This document shows, piece by piece, positions 8,385-17,395 of a DNA stretch of 64,000 nucleotides. This DNA comes from CAVUCH01 sp963739995 (lineage in GTDB: Bacteria > Acidobacteriota > Vicinamibacteria > Vicinamibacterales > JAENWD01). The stretch lies in the NCBI GenBank assembly GCA_963739995.1, contig CAVUCH010000023.1:11296-75295 (forward strand), read 5' to 3'. The translations under genes were made by a program, and so were the position numbers. Position 1 is the first letter of the stretch. Each line of letters begins with the position of its first letter. The notes under the pieces were generated by a model. The model saw only the letters and a list, made by a program, of their open reading frames with translations, had not been told where the DNA came from and searched no databases.

Positions 8385-9716
8385 ATGAACAGCAATCGCA
8401 CGGATCGGCGCCGCTTCGTGAAATCGTCAGTCGTCACCGTCGCGGCCGGGGCATGGGCCTGGGCGCTCCCGGCGCGAGCGGCGCGCGCGCAGGCTGAGAC
8501 GCCCGCACTGCAGCGGCCGCCGCGTCTGCGGTTCGGCGTCATCGGGTTGAACCACGGCCACATCTACAGCCAGGTCGCCGCCACCATCGCCGGCGGGGGC
8601 GAGCTCGTGTCGTTCCATGCGAAGGAGCCAGACCTGGTCGAGGCATTCGCGAAGCGGCATCCGCAGGCGAAGCTCGCGCGCAGCGAACGGGAGATTCTCG
8701 AGGACCCTTCCCTCAAGCTGGTCGTGAGCGCCTCCATCCCGAACGAGCGTGCACCGCTCGGGATCGATGTCATGCGCCACGGCAAGGACTTCATGGTCGA
8801 CAAGCCCGGGATGACCACGCTCGAGCAGCTCGCGGATGTCCGCCGGGTGCAGGCTGAGACGAAACGGATCTACTCGGTCATGTACAGCGAACGGCACGAG
8901 AACAAGGCGACGGTCAGGGCGGGCGAGCTGGTGAAGGCCGGGGCCATAGGCAAGGTGATCCAGACGGCGGGCCTCGGCCCGCACCGCATGACGCCGAAGA
9001 CGCGGCCCGCATGGTTCTTCGAGCGCGAGCGGTACGGGGGGATCCTCTGCGACATCGCGTCGCACCAGTTCGACCAGTTCCTCTTCTTCACCGGCTCGAC
9101 GAGAGCCGACGTCCTCGCCTCACAGGTGGGCAACGTGCATCACCCCGAGTACCCTGGCTTCGAGGACTTCGGCGACGTGATGCTGCGCGGCGACGGCGGC
9201 AGCGGCTACATCCGGGTCGACTGGTTCACGCCCGACGGCCTGCAGACCTGGGGCGACACGCGGCTGACGGTGCTCGGTTCCGACGGCTACATCGAGGTGC
9301 GGAAGAACATCGACATCGCGGGACGGCCGGGAAGCAACCACCTGTTCCTGGTCGATCAGAAGGAAACGCGCTACATCGACACCAGCAACACGGCCCTGCC
9401 GTTCGGGGAGCGGCTGGTGGACGATGTGCTGAATCGCACCGAGACGTCGATGCCGCAGGCGCACGTGTTCCTGGTCATGGAGCTGGCGCTGAAGTCACAG
9501 AAGCAGGCGCTGCGGATTGGGGGGAGGGGAGTTAGCAGCAATGCAGAATGCACAATGCAAAATGCACAATGCACACAAGCACGATGCACGATGCAGAATG
9601 CACCACGAGAAATGCACAATGCACGATGCAGAATGCACAACGAGCAACGCAGAAGTCATCCGGACGCGCGGCGCGCGCGCCTACATTCCGGGCTGCTGCT
9701 CGAAGCGTTGCCGTGA
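8385..9716 (+). CDS. Tat-exported Gfo/Idh/MocA-family oxidoreductase with repeat-derived tail
   Basis: The N-terminus MNSNRTDRRRFVKSS is a twin-arginine signal followed by a hydrophobic stretch ending in ARAQA. The mature protein starts a Rossmann fold (LRFGVIGLNHGHIY), has the family MVDKPGMT element corresponding to the usual EKP motif, and a C-terminal alpha/beta domain. Such proteins are NAD(P)-dependent sugar or polyol dehydrogenases, often exported with a tightly bound cofactor. The family-like sequence ends near QALRIGGRG (about residue 383). The remaining 60 residues are Cys/Met/His/Asn-rich and are translated from the RATGCAV repeat at 9540-9652. The stop at 9716 lies inside the convergent DUF2277 gene, so the tail is probably recent. 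Confidence 0.85.
   Translation: MNSNRTDRRRFVKSSVVTVAAGAWAWALPARAARAQAETPALQRPPRLRFGVIGLNHGHIYSQVAATIAGGGELVSFHAKEPDLVEAFAKRHPQAKLARSEREILEDPSLKLVVSASIPNERAPLGIDVMRHGKDFMVDKPGMTTLEQLADVRRVQAETKRIYSVMYSERHENKATVRAGELVKAGAIGKVIQTAGLGPHRMTPKTRPAWFFERERYGGILCDIASHQFDQFLFFTGSTRADVLASQVGNVHHPEYPGFEDFGDVMLRGDGGSGYIRVDWFTPDGLQTWGDTRLTVLGSDGYIEVRKNIDIAGRPGSNHLFLVDQKETRYIDTSNTALPFGERLVDDVLNRTETSMPQAHVFLVMELALKSQKQALRIGGRGVSSNAECTMQNAQCTQARCTMQNAPREMHNARCRMHNEQRRSHPDARRARLHSGLLLEALP
9540..9652 (+). repeat. RATGCAV heptanucleotide array inside a gene end
   Basis: About fifteen units of a 7-base motif (AATGCAC, AATGCAG, GATGCAC and variants, a few with a base gained or lost) occupy the last part of the oxidoreductase frame. 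The period is the same as in the CCGCCYA arrays but the unit is AT-richer than its surroundings. It encodes a low-complexity run of Cys, Met, Asn, Gln, His and Ala. Confidence 0.9.
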
Positions 9717-9962
9717 CCGCTCGCGCGCCTTGGCGGCTTCCTCCTCGCGATTGCGGGGTGACGCGTTCGTGTGCAGCGAGTGCACCAGGCGGCGCGCTGC
9801 CTCGGTGACTTCCTCCACGGCGCGATCGAAGACCGCCTGGTTCGCGCGCGAGGGCCGGTTGGCGCCGCTCAGTTTGCGGACGAACTGCAGCGCCGACGCG
9901 CGTATCTCCTCGTCGGTCGCTGGAGGGTCGAAGTTCGCGAGCGTCTTGATGTTCCGGCACAT
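9681..9962 (-). CDS. DUF2277 family protein
   Basis: This 93-residue protein begins MCRNIKTLANFDPPATDEEI, the very characteristic start of DUF2277 proteins, which are small cytosolic proteins of unknown function. The central part SALQFVRKLSGANRPSRAN is also conserved in the family; the C-terminal third is charged and probably helical. The open frame extends upstream to 10028, but the family start and a GAAGGAA ribosome site support the ATG at 9960-9962. The 3' end overlaps the convergent oxidoreductase gene by 36 bases. Confidence 0.88.
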   Translation of the reverse strand: MCRNIKTLANFDPPATDEEIRASALQFVRKLSGANRPSRANQAVFDRAVEEVTEAARRLVHSLHTNASPRNREEEAAKARERSRQRFEQQPGM

Positions 9963-10024
9963 GGTGGAGTGTTCCTTCGTTCGAGCGACCGTGCCGCTCC
10001 AAGACCGTCCTCGGACCGGCGCGC

Positions 10025-11035
10025 TCATCTCGACGTGAGCGCCGCGCGCACCGCAGCGAACGCCTCGTACTGATCAGTCGCTATGAAATCCACGCCGGCC
10101 TCGATTGCAGCCCGCCAGCGCAGCTCCGCAGCGTCGCGCGAGCCAAAATTGTACGACGGCGTCCACCCGAGCGACAACTCGGCAGGACCCAGACCGTTCA
10201 GTGTGTAGAACCGGATCCAGAGGCCTGCCTCGTGCGTGCGCCTGACAATCGTCGAGAGCCGCGCCGCATCGTCAGCGGTCCACTCGCCCGCCTCGCTCGG
10301 TCCGCCCGCTTCGACAACGGACCATGCGTGGTTCGACCAACGACGGTAGTTCGTACGTCGTCCCGGAAGCACGTCGCCCAGCGGCGCGTCCGGAGCGGCG
10401 TTCGTCCCGGCGCCGATGATCTCGGGAACGACAGCGCCGAAGAGACGGAGGCGCCCGCCGACGGGCACGCCATCGTGAAATGACGTTTGTTGTGCATCCG
10501 CCGCGCCGGTGAGCACCAGGACGGGACCCACGTCGAGCACCGCGACATCTTCAACGCTCTCCGTGCGCGCGGCCGTGGCCAGCCACGCCTCGTACTCGCC
10601 AAGCAAGGCCCACACAGCGGCGTGGTGCTCGGGCTCATCGGACTTGAAGTCGAGATTGAGCGTAATGATCGGCCAATCGCGCCGATCGCCGCCTGCCAGC
10701 GCACGCTCCACGATCGGGCGGATGCGCTCGAAGAAGTGGTCCCGCAGCGTCGGTTCCTCGCCGGTGAACGGTGGATTGTGGCTCAGGACGGACCTGCAAG
10801 GCGCCGGCGGCTCGCAGACCCAGGCGAGATCCTGCTCGAGCGCGAGGGGCACACCAGTCGCAAGCGCGCGATCGATGCGGTCGCGCCACAGTCCCTGTTC
10901 GGGATAGGCGTTGTGCGCGTCGAGGAGGACGCGACGGCCTGGCACATACGCCCGTGGCTCTTCGGCGGCGCTCCCAGTGCCTATGACCGCCAGCAGTGCC
11001 AGTGCACCGCAGCGGCTGGCGCTGGACGACCGCAT
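10025..11035 (-). CDS. Secreted PLC/GDPD-like TIM-barrel protein
   Basis: About 336 residues with a signal peptide (MRSSSASRCGALALLAVIGTGSAAEE). The mature part starts LLDAHNAYPEQGLWRDRIDRAL, followed by LALEQDLAW. This resembles the first strand of the PI-PLC/glycerophosphodiester phosphodiesterase barrel, where a His-Asn pair and acidic residues form the active site. Later WPIITLNLDFKSDEPEH and a C-terminal GVDFIATDQYEAF fit further barrel strands, the last resembling the GVDGIxTDxP end of GDPD proteins. Likely role: hydrolysis of phosphodiesters from lipids outside the cytoplasm; the substrate is unknown. The start at an internal ATG is chosen for the signal peptide. Confidence 0.65.
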   Translation of the reverse strand: MRSSSASRCGALALLAVIGTGSAAEEPRAYVPGRRVLLDAHNAYPEQGLWRDRIDRALATGVPLALEQDLAWVCEPPAPCRSVLSHNPPFTGEEPTLRDHFFERIRPIVERALAGGDRRDWPIITLNLDFKSDEPEHHAAVWALLGEYEAWLATAARTESVEDVAVLDVGPVLVLTGAADAQQTSFHDGVPVGGRLRLFGAVVPEIIGAGTNAAPDAPLGDVLPGRRTNYRRWSNHAWSVVEAGGPSEAGEWTADDAARLSTIVRRTHEAGLWIRFYTLNGLGPAELSLGWTPSYNFGSRDAAELRWRAAIEAGVDFIATDQYEAFAAVRAALTSR

Positions 11036-11355
11036 GCTCTGTTCACTCCGCAACTGGGTCCCTCGCAGCAGTGCAGCGGGGCGAACTCTCACTCCCAACC
11101 ATGATCACACCTGCGTGTCTGCGCCGGAACTTGAAGTTCCGGCTCCACGACGCGCCTCAATCGCAGCTGTGCAACAAATCGTACGGGTGTCCGCGGGCCG
11201 ATCTGCAGGGCAGCATATAATGCGCCCACTCCCCACGTGTCAGCCGGGTCCGGCTCGGGCCGTAGCGGCTGCGTGTTTCGGCCTATACCTGTGAGCCGCC
11301 GGCCTCGGGCCGGGTGGGCGCGTTTCCCGTCCGATATCGAACCTTGGGCCCGGCC
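11036..11355. promoter_or_regulatory. Divergent intergenic region with palindrome copy c
   Basis: 320 bases separate the divergent PLC-like and histidine kinase genes and must hold both promoters. I cannot place -35/-10 boxes with confidence. The REP-like palindrome at 11123-11143 is the only clear structure. Confidence 0.4.
11123..11143. repeat. REP-like palindrome, copy c
   Basis: GCCGGAACTT-G-AAGTTCCGGC, 10-base arms. It is followed by GCTCCACGA, similar to the GCTCTACAT that follows copy b, so the repeated unit extends a little past the palindrome. Confidence 0.85.
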
Positions 11356-13515
11356 ATGTCTCCCGGATTGATCACACTGCTCGCCGGGCCCGCCATCCTC
11401 ATTCCTCTGGCCGGGTATGCCATCGCGCGCCGCCGGGTACGGGGCGCCCCGTGGTATGCCGTCCTGCTGCTGACGATCGCCTTCTGGAGCCTGGCGTACG
11501 CGTGGGAGCTGTCCGCGCAGCTTCACGCGACGAAGGTGCTCGCCCTCAGGATCAAGTACCTGGCGGTGGTGCTGCTGCCGTCAGGGTGGATCGGCTTCAT
11601 TCTCGCCTTCGTGGGCTCACCTGCCGAACGTATCCAACGCCAGGTGCTCCCCGTGGCGGCTGTGTCCTCGATCATGCTCGTCCTCGCCTGGACGGACGGC
11701 TGGCACGGCCTGTTCTGGGGTCGGCTCACGGTGGAGCAGATCGGCGGGTATTCAGTAATACGTGGGCGCGGGCCGTTCTTCTGGGTGAACGTCCTCTACA
11801 CGTACACGGTCCTTGGCGCCGGCATCGTCCTCCTGGCATCGCACGCGCTGCACTCGCCCTACTTATACAAGAAGCGCGCTCAACTGCTGGTGATTGGCAC
11901 GGTCGTCCCCTGGGCAGGCAACGTTGCCTTCGTATTGAGCCGCCACGAAACGATCATCGACCCGACACCGTTTCTCTTCACGTGCACCGCCGTGATCGCG
12001 GCGCTGGCCGTGTTCCGCTACGAGCTCTTCGAGCCGGTGCCCACCCTGGTGGATGCGCGGATCGAATCGGTCGGCGACGGCATCATCATCCTGGACCGCC
12101 GATCGCGGGTCGCAGACCTGAACCCGGCGGCCGAGCGCATCCTGCGCCGCAGGCGCGCAGAAGTGGCGGGCGCGGGGATCGCCGGCCTGCTGCCCGGCTG
12201 GCCTGCGAACGAGGGGCCTGCGGCGCCGATGGACATCACCCTCGGCAACGGACCGAACGCTGAGATCTACGACGTCCGTTGCACCGAGATCTCCAGCCGC
12301 GCGGGAGAGACCACCGGAGCCATCGTCCTTCTCCGCGATGTTACCGAAGGCCGGCTCGCCGAGCGCGCACTGGCCGAAAGCGAGCGGCGCTACCGGACAG
12401 TGATCGACCAGGCGTTCGACGGTGTGTGGCTCGAGAGCGAAGACAGCACAATCATCGACGTGAACCCGGGCGCGTGCGCGATGCTGGGCTACACGCCGGA
12501 GGAGCTGATCGGGCGGCGGGCAGCCCATCTCGTGGAGCCCGAGTCCCCTCACCCTCAGTACGCCAGCGCGGACGACGTCCGGGGCAGCGACGCGAGCGAG
12601 TGGCGGCGGCGTGTCGTGGGCAAGGATGGTCGCACCCTGCTGTTGGCGGGGCGCAGTGGGGAGATTGCCCCGGGGCTGGTGGTCAGCACTTTCCGCGACA
12701 TCACGGAAGAACGAGCGGAGGCGGAGGCGCGCGAACGGCTGCTGCAGCAGGCGCAAGCCGCGAACCGCCTGAAGGATGAGTTCCTGGCGACGCTCTCGCA
12801 CGAACTGCGTACGCCGCTCACCGCGGTGCTGGGCTGGACCAGGATGCTGGTGCGCGGGGAGGTGCAGCCCGATCGCGTCGTGCACGCGCTCGGCGTGATT
12901 GAGCGCAACGCGCTGGCACAGGCTCGGCTGGTGGACGATCTCCTCGACGTCTCCCGAATCGCTGGTGGCCGGCTGCGCCTCCGGCTGGCGAAGACGGACG
13001 TGACGGCCGTGGTGCGTGACGCGTTGGAGGCGATCCGGCCGTCTGCCGACGCGAAGCGGATCTCCATCAATGTGCAGTTCCCCTTCGGCCTTCCGCACAT
13101 AACAGTGGATGCGGAGCGGCTCCAGCAGGTGATCTGGAACCTGCTCACGAACGCGATCAAGTTCACACCTGGCGGCGGAACGGTGCACGTGAGCGCCTCC
13201 GTCAGCCCCGACGGTCTCGAGATCACGGTCCGCGACACGGGACGAGGCATCGCACCCGACTTCCTGCCCTTCGTCTTCGATGCATTCCGGCAGGGCGAGG
13301 GCGGCAGCAATCGCACTGCCCCCGGACTCGGACTCGGCCTGGCGATCGTGCGACGCATCATCGAAGCACACGGCGGGCGGGTGGACGCGGCGAGCGAGGG
13401 CCCAGGTCAGGGGACCACGTTTCGTGTGTTCTTGCCGGCGGTCTCCGCGGGGGCGGCGGGATCCGGCACAGACGCCAGCCTGCCTGCGGCAACGGAGTCG
13501 CGGTTCCCGTTCTAG
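11356..13515 (+). CDS. Membrane histidine kinase, 7TM sensor plus two PAS domains
   Basis: 719 residues. The first 220 residues contain about seven hydrophobic helices (from GLITLLAGPAILIPLAGY to TAVIAALAVFRYELF), matching the N-terminal 7TM region of histidine kinases. Two PAS domains follow (about 230-345, starting near RIESVGDGIIILD, and 355-465, starting RYRTVIDQAFDGVW). The kinase core has the H box FLATLSHELRTPL with H482, the N box WNLLTNAIKF, and G boxes DTGRGIAPDF and GLGLGLAI. It autophosphorylates on H482. No response regulator lies beside it, so its partner is unknown. An ATG 14 codons upstream is an alternative start. Confidence 0.9.
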   Translation: MSPGLITLLAGPAILIPLAGYAIARRRVRGAPWYAVLLLTIAFWSLAYAWELSAQLHATKVLALRIKYLAVVLLPSGWIGFILAFVGSPAERIQRQVLPVAAVSSIMLVLAWTDGWHGLFWGRLTVEQIGGYSVIRGRGPFFWVNVLYTYTVLGAGIVLLASHALHSPYLYKKRAQLLVIGTVVPWAGNVAFVLSRHETIIDPTPFLFTCTAVIAALAVFRYELFEPVPTLVDARIESVGDGIIILDRRSRVADLNPAAERILRRRRAEVAGAGIAGLLPGWPANEGPAAPMDITLGNGPNAEIYDVRCTEISSRAGETTGAIVLLRDVTEGRLAERALAESERRYRTVIDQAFDGVWLESEDSTIIDVNPGACAMLGYTPEELIGRRAAHLVEPESPHPQYASADDVRGSDASEWRRRVVGKDGRTLLLAGRSGEIAPGLVVSTFRDITEERAEAEARERLLQQAQAANRLKDEFLATLSHELRTPLTAVLGWTRMLVRGEVQPDRVVHALGVIERNALAQARLVDDLLDVSRIAGGRLRLRLAKTDVTAVVRDALEAIRPSADAKRISINVQFPFGLPHITVDAERLQQVIWNLLTNAIKFTPGGGTVHVSASVSPDGLEITVRDTGRGIAPDFLPFVFDAFRQGEGGSNRTAPGLGLGLAIVRRIIEAHGGRVDAASEGPGQGTTFRVFLPAVSAGAAGSGTDASLPAATESRFPF

Positions 13516-13520
13516 TGGCC

Positions 13521-15302
13521 CTACTCGCCCAGCGCCGCATAGCGCACGAGCCGGAAGCGCGGTCCCTCCGTCTCGCGGATCCGAGCGGCGAGCCGCTCGT
13601 GCAGTTGCGGCGTCCACGCTCCCCAGCGATCGAAGAACCGTCCGGCGGCGGACTTGTCTCCGGCGTGCTGGATCGAGAGCACCTCGCGCAGCAGCGATGT
13701 GACCACGTCGGCGTAGCGCCCATAATGGACCGCCAGCCGCCCTGACGCTCCGTCGAATTCCAGCAGCCCTTTCTCCAGGAAGTAGTTGAACTGCGCCAGC
13801 TGCATCGTTTGATACGGCTGATCGCGCCGCGGCTTCACGTTCAGCAGGACGCGGCGGATGCCCGCCGCCTGTACAGCTCGCAGCATCGCGGGCGTGACGG
13901 TACCGGCGGTCCGCATCGCGTCGAGCGCAAACAGCGAGACAAGGTCGGCCTTCATCTCCTCGAGCGCGTCGGAGTAGTCTTCGAGCGCGGCGTCCAGCGT
14001 GCGGCCCTGCCTGTCGCGATCCACGCCGAGGTAATGCCCCACCTCGTGCCAGAGGGTGCGCTGAAAATTGCCCTCGCTCACGAGATCCCCTGCGTGCGTC
14101 TCCTCCATCGCGGCTCCCCACGCACGGAGGTCGCCCGCAAAGATATCGGGATTCTCGAGGATGTTCCGCCGCATCAGGATGGTGCGGCCGTAACGGCGCG
14201 CGAACAACGGATCGTTTGGCAGGATCGTCGCCGTGTTCGCCCCCCGCGCCTGCCCGAAGTCGGCGATGACGTCGTACACGCCGGCGGAGATGTCCTCACG
14301 CACGCGCTTGTGCGGTTCGTACGGGAGCGCATCCTCGATGGCCTGCACCGCACCGAGCCGGCCGCGCAGCTCGGCGGTCGCCTGCGCGTTCGCGAGCAAG
14401 AGGCTGACCGCGGGAAACGCCTTGACGCCGAACAGGGCGTCGTCATAGGTCTCATACGCGCCAACCTGCGCGTTCAGGCGCTTGAAGCGGCCGGTCACCC
14501 ACGATGCGTCTCCGCTCTCGTAGTCGTTCGTGAGCAGGTCCCGCCCACGATTCCGCAGGTACCGGGCGAACTCCTCATCGTCTGGCTCAATCGCATCAGC
14601 TGCGGCGCCGAGGTGGTGGTACGCACGTATGAGCGGCCCGGCATAGGCGGCGGAATATGGAACCGCGTAGAGCCGCTTCGGGTCGGGCGAGTGCGCAAGC
14701 CCCTCGAGCTCACGGGCGAACCGAGAATGCAGCGTGGCGAGCGTGCTGTTCGCCAGAGCCTGCCGGTCGCGCGCAATGTTCCCGGCCGTCGCGCGCCGCA
14801 CGACGGTGCGCTCGTGGAATATGGATTCACGGGCACCGGGGTGTGCGCCGACGAACGCGTCCACCTCTTCGCGTGTGATTCCCGCTGGGTACACGTTGCG
14901 CCCGGGCACCTGCCCCTCGACGGGCAGGAATGGCTCGCGCGCGTTGTCGAGGGTGACGGCAATCGGCCCATTGTTCAGCCGATACAGCGACAGCAGGTTC
15001 TGCGTTGCGACGGGATGGCCGAGGCGCGCGTCAAGGCCCGCCAGCGCCCGGTGGGCGGCGAGCGCCTGCTGGTGGCGCGCGTCTTCGTAGAGCTGCTGAA
15101 AGATCGCACCGACCTGGAGCAACTCCTTCAGCGCGGCCGCCTCGCCCGGCGTCAGCGTGGACAGATCGGGTGCAAGGCGAATGGTCTGCGTTTTTGCGAG
15201 GATCTCGTTCGATTTCGATTCCGGCCAGTAGCCGTCAGGCAGGGGCGCCGCTTCGCTCAGCAGGAGAATCACCGCCAAGGCCGCGACCGCGACGATCTTC
15301 AT
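13521..15302 (-). CDS. Exported HEXXH zinc peptidase related to family M49
   Basis: 593 residues with a short signal peptide (MKIVAVAALAVILLLSEAAP). The zinc site is visible as H419-E-V-G-H423 and, 25 residues later, E448-E-M-K-A-D453. A spaced HEXX(X)H followed by EExxAE/D is the arrangement of dipeptidyl-peptidase III (M49); here the motif is the shorter HEXXH form. The upstream helical region and TLWHEVGHYLGV also fit M49-like proteins. Likely function: zinc-dependent dipeptidase or peptidase outside the cytoplasm. The frame is open to 15425, but the signal peptide fixes the start. Its stop lies 5 bases past the convergent kinase stop. Confidence 0.7.
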   Translation of the reverse strand: MKIVAVAALAVILLLSEAAPLPDGYWPESKSNEILAKTQTIRLAPDLSTLTPGEAAALKELLQVGAIFQQLYEDARHQQALAAHRALAGLDARLGHPVATQNLLSLYRLNNGPIAVTLDNAREPFLPVEGQVPGRNVYPAGITREEVDAFVGAHPGARESIFHERTVVRRATAGNIARDRQALANSTLATLHSRFARELEGLAHSPDPKRLYAVPYSAAYAGPLIRAYHHLGAAADAIEPDDEEFARYLRNRGRDLLTNDYESGDASWVTGRFKRLNAQVGAYETYDDALFGVKAFPAVSLLLANAQATAELRGRLGAVQAIEDALPYEPHKRVREDISAGVYDVIADFGQARGANTATILPNDPLFARRYGRTILMRRNILENPDIFAGDLRAWGAAMEETHAGDLVSEGNFQRTLWHEVGHYLGVDRDRQGRTLDAALEDYSDALEEMKADLVSLFALDAMRTAGTVTPAMLRAVQAAGIRRVLLNVKPRRDQPYQTMQLAQFNYFLEKGLLEFDGASGRLAVHYGRYADVVTSLLREVLSIQHAGDKSAAGRFFDRWGAWTPQLHERLAARIRETEGPRFRLVRYAALGE

Positions 15303-15429
15303 GCGTGCGATGGTGGCACGAAGGACGGGTCTGGACGAAACGGGACAAGACGGAACGAAGCCGGTCGAAACCGGACCGTAGTGCCACGAGGCAGGGGTCC
15401 GGGCTGAGCGCCCGGGCCCCCGCACAATC

Positions 15430-16305
15430 CTATGGCTTCGTGATCGAGGCGGGCTTCACGGCCGCTTCCTTCGGCGCCGCCGAGGTCGTTTTCATCTTCA
15501 TGGAAGGCGCCTTCCAGAAGCCTGGCCGGGCGGCGACCCACTCGGCCGGGACGAGGCTCATCTGCGGGCTGATCTCGAAAGTGACGGTCTCCATGGCCGC
15601 GATGCCCTCGCGCATGAATGCCTCGCCCTTGGTTCGCCCATCGTCACCGATGGCGTCGCGGTAGGCCGGCGTGTGCGGATCGGTGTCGTCGTCCTTCATG
15701 GCCGAGGACCCGAACAGGATCATGTAGGTGCCTCCCGGCGCGCCCGACGTGACTTCGTAGAACGCCCAATGCTCCTCCACCTTGGCCTTCGCATGCGCCG
15801 CCGTGAGCGCTTTGCGTATCTCGAGGAACTCCCGTGAGTAGCCAGGCTTGACGCGAATCGTGGAAACGGTGACGTACCGCATGTCCTGCACCGTGGGCCG
15901 CATCTGATAGCTGAGGTCCTTGTTCAACTCCAGCAGGTACACGCGGGTGCCCGTGCGGAATTGCGCATCGCCCTCGTCGGCCGCGTCCATCTGTTTGCCG
16001 ACCGCAGCGTTGAAGGCGTCGTTTTCCTTCTCGAGCGCGTCGTAGCTGTCGTAACCCGAGAAGAACCATGCCTCGCTGGGACCGGTGATCGCGTTCATCC
16101 CAATCCAATAAACAGGCATCTTCGATGCGGCACCGGCACGGACATAGGCCTCTTCCGCGCGGGCGTGCGCGCCGGTACGCGCCGGCTTGATCTCTTCGCG
16201 GACAATCCTGAGCACCTTCGAGGGTCCGGGTCCCTCCGCGAGGACTGAGGGACCCGCTGTACACACGAACACCAGGGCACCGAGCAGACATGTCACCTGT
16301 CTCAT
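15430..16305 (-). CDS. Secreted protein of unknown function
   Basis: 291 residues with a signal peptide (MRQVTCLLGALVFVCTAGPSVLA) and a strong AGAAGGAG ribosome site before the ATG. The mature part has two similar alpha/beta halves: KVLRIVREEIKPARTGAHARAEEAY followed by FFSGYDSYDALEKENDAF, and YVTVSTIRVKPGYSREFLEIRKAL followed by WAFYEVTSGAPGGTYMILF. This looks like a duplicated ferredoxin-like (dimeric alpha/beta barrel) fold, as in antibiotic-biosynthesis-monooxygenase-like proteins, but no catalytic residue is identifiable. It lies upstream of the M49-like gene on the same strand (127-base gap), so co-transcription is possible. Confidence 0.65.
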   Translation of the reverse strand: MRQVTCLLGALVFVCTAGPSVLAEGPGPSKVLRIVREEIKPARTGAHARAEEAYVRAGAASKMPVYWIGMNAITGPSEAWFFSGYDSYDALEKENDAFNAAVGKQMDAADEGDAQFRTGTRVYLLELNKDLSYQMRPTVQDMRYVTVSTIRVKPGYSREFLEIRKALTAAHAKAKVEEHWAFYEVTSGAPGGTYMILFGSSAMKDDDTDPHTPAYRDAIGDDGRTKGEAFMREGIAAMETVTFEISPQMSLVPAEWVAARPGFWKAPSMKMKTTSAAPKEAAVKPASITKP

Positions 16306-16670
16306 GAACTTACTCCTTCTGTCGCACACGACGTTACGGGCAATCGCACACACGTCGCCACGGAAAGCACCGGCGACGGCAGGCGCCACGCAGGGAAACG
16401 CGTGCTGACGTCCCGCCAGCATGGCTTCCGATAAGGCAGGCGTCCCGAAGATGATGGGGTGAAAGCGGCCTGTTCTCAGGAAAGCGTACGCGGAGTATAG
16501 ACACCTCAGCTGGAAGGTTGCAACGGGAATCGTCGCGGATGGCCTGTTCGTGGGCGCCGAGTGTCTCCGCGGCATGGCGGATCCGTTGCTCGTCGCGCGC
16601 GAACAACCGCCTGCGTCGCGCGGCCGCGTCTCGTCACATTCCCGATCCCGAAGATCGCCGGGGACGTAGG

Positions 16671-17273
16671 ATGGGCGCCATGCGCAGACTGCTGATTCTC
16701 GTGATCCTGGTCGTCGCCTCCATCGCTTCCGCCAGCGCCGCGCCCTTGAGCGACGGCGATCGCCAACGCCTGCTCGCGCACCTCCGCCTGACCGAGGGCT
16801 GGCTCACGACCGAAGTCGAGGGCCTCACACCCGCCCAGCTGCGGTATCGTGTGACTCCCGAAACCTGGACGATCATGGACGTCGTGGAGCACCTCGCCAT
16901 TGCGGAGCCGCAGTACTGGCAACAGCTGCAGCGATCCCTCGAGCGTCCGGCCGTGCAGGGCTACAAGCCGGACGCCACCGACGCGGACATCCTCTGGTAT
17001 GGCATCGATCGCAGCCGACGCCAGAAGACGGGCGAGGCACGGGTGCCGGGGGGCAAGTACGCGGACGTGAAGGACTCCCTGGCTGCGTTCCGGGCACTGC
17101 GCGCGACGATGCTCGAGCTCGCGACGGGGACGACCGAGGACCTCCGCGGACGGGCGCTGGTGGAGGGAAACATGGACGTGTACCAGTGGTTCCTCATGAT
17201 CTCGTCCCACGCGCAGCGCCACGTGCTGCAGATTCGCGAGATCAAGGAGAGCCCGGGCTATCCGCGCGGATAG
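16671..17273 (+). CDS. Exported DinB-like protein
   Basis: About 200 residues. A signal peptide (MRRLLILVILVVASIASASA) precedes a four-helix DinB/YfiT-like domain recognisable by LLAHLRLTEGWLTTEVEGL, WTIMDVVEHLAIAEPQYW and the C-terminal SSHAQRHVLQIREIK. Metal-ligand histidines typical of the family are at the VVEHLAIAE helix and the AQRH helix. DinB-like proteins are metal-dependent and often act in thiol transfer; an exported one has no known substrate. Two in-frame ATGs, at 16671 and 16680, are possible; the second starts the signal peptide directly. Confidence 0.75.
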   Translation: MGAMRRLLILVILVVASIASASAAPLSDGDRQRLLAHLRLTEGWLTTEVEGLTPAQLRYRVTPETWTIMDVVEHLAIAEPQYWQQLQRSLERPAVQGYKPDATDADILWYGIDRSRRQKTGEARVPGGKYADVKDSLAAFRALRATMLELATGTTEDLRGRALVEGNMDVYQWFLMISSHAQRHVLQIREIKESPGYPRG

Positions 17274-17395
17274 CCGAGGGGTGCCACGCCGCCTCGCGGT
17301 CGCGTTGCGATATAGTGCGCGCGGGCGACACCCGGTGGTCGCCCGCACGGTCCGCCACCTGGCGGACATGCAACTCCTCGCAAAGGGAGCCGCAC

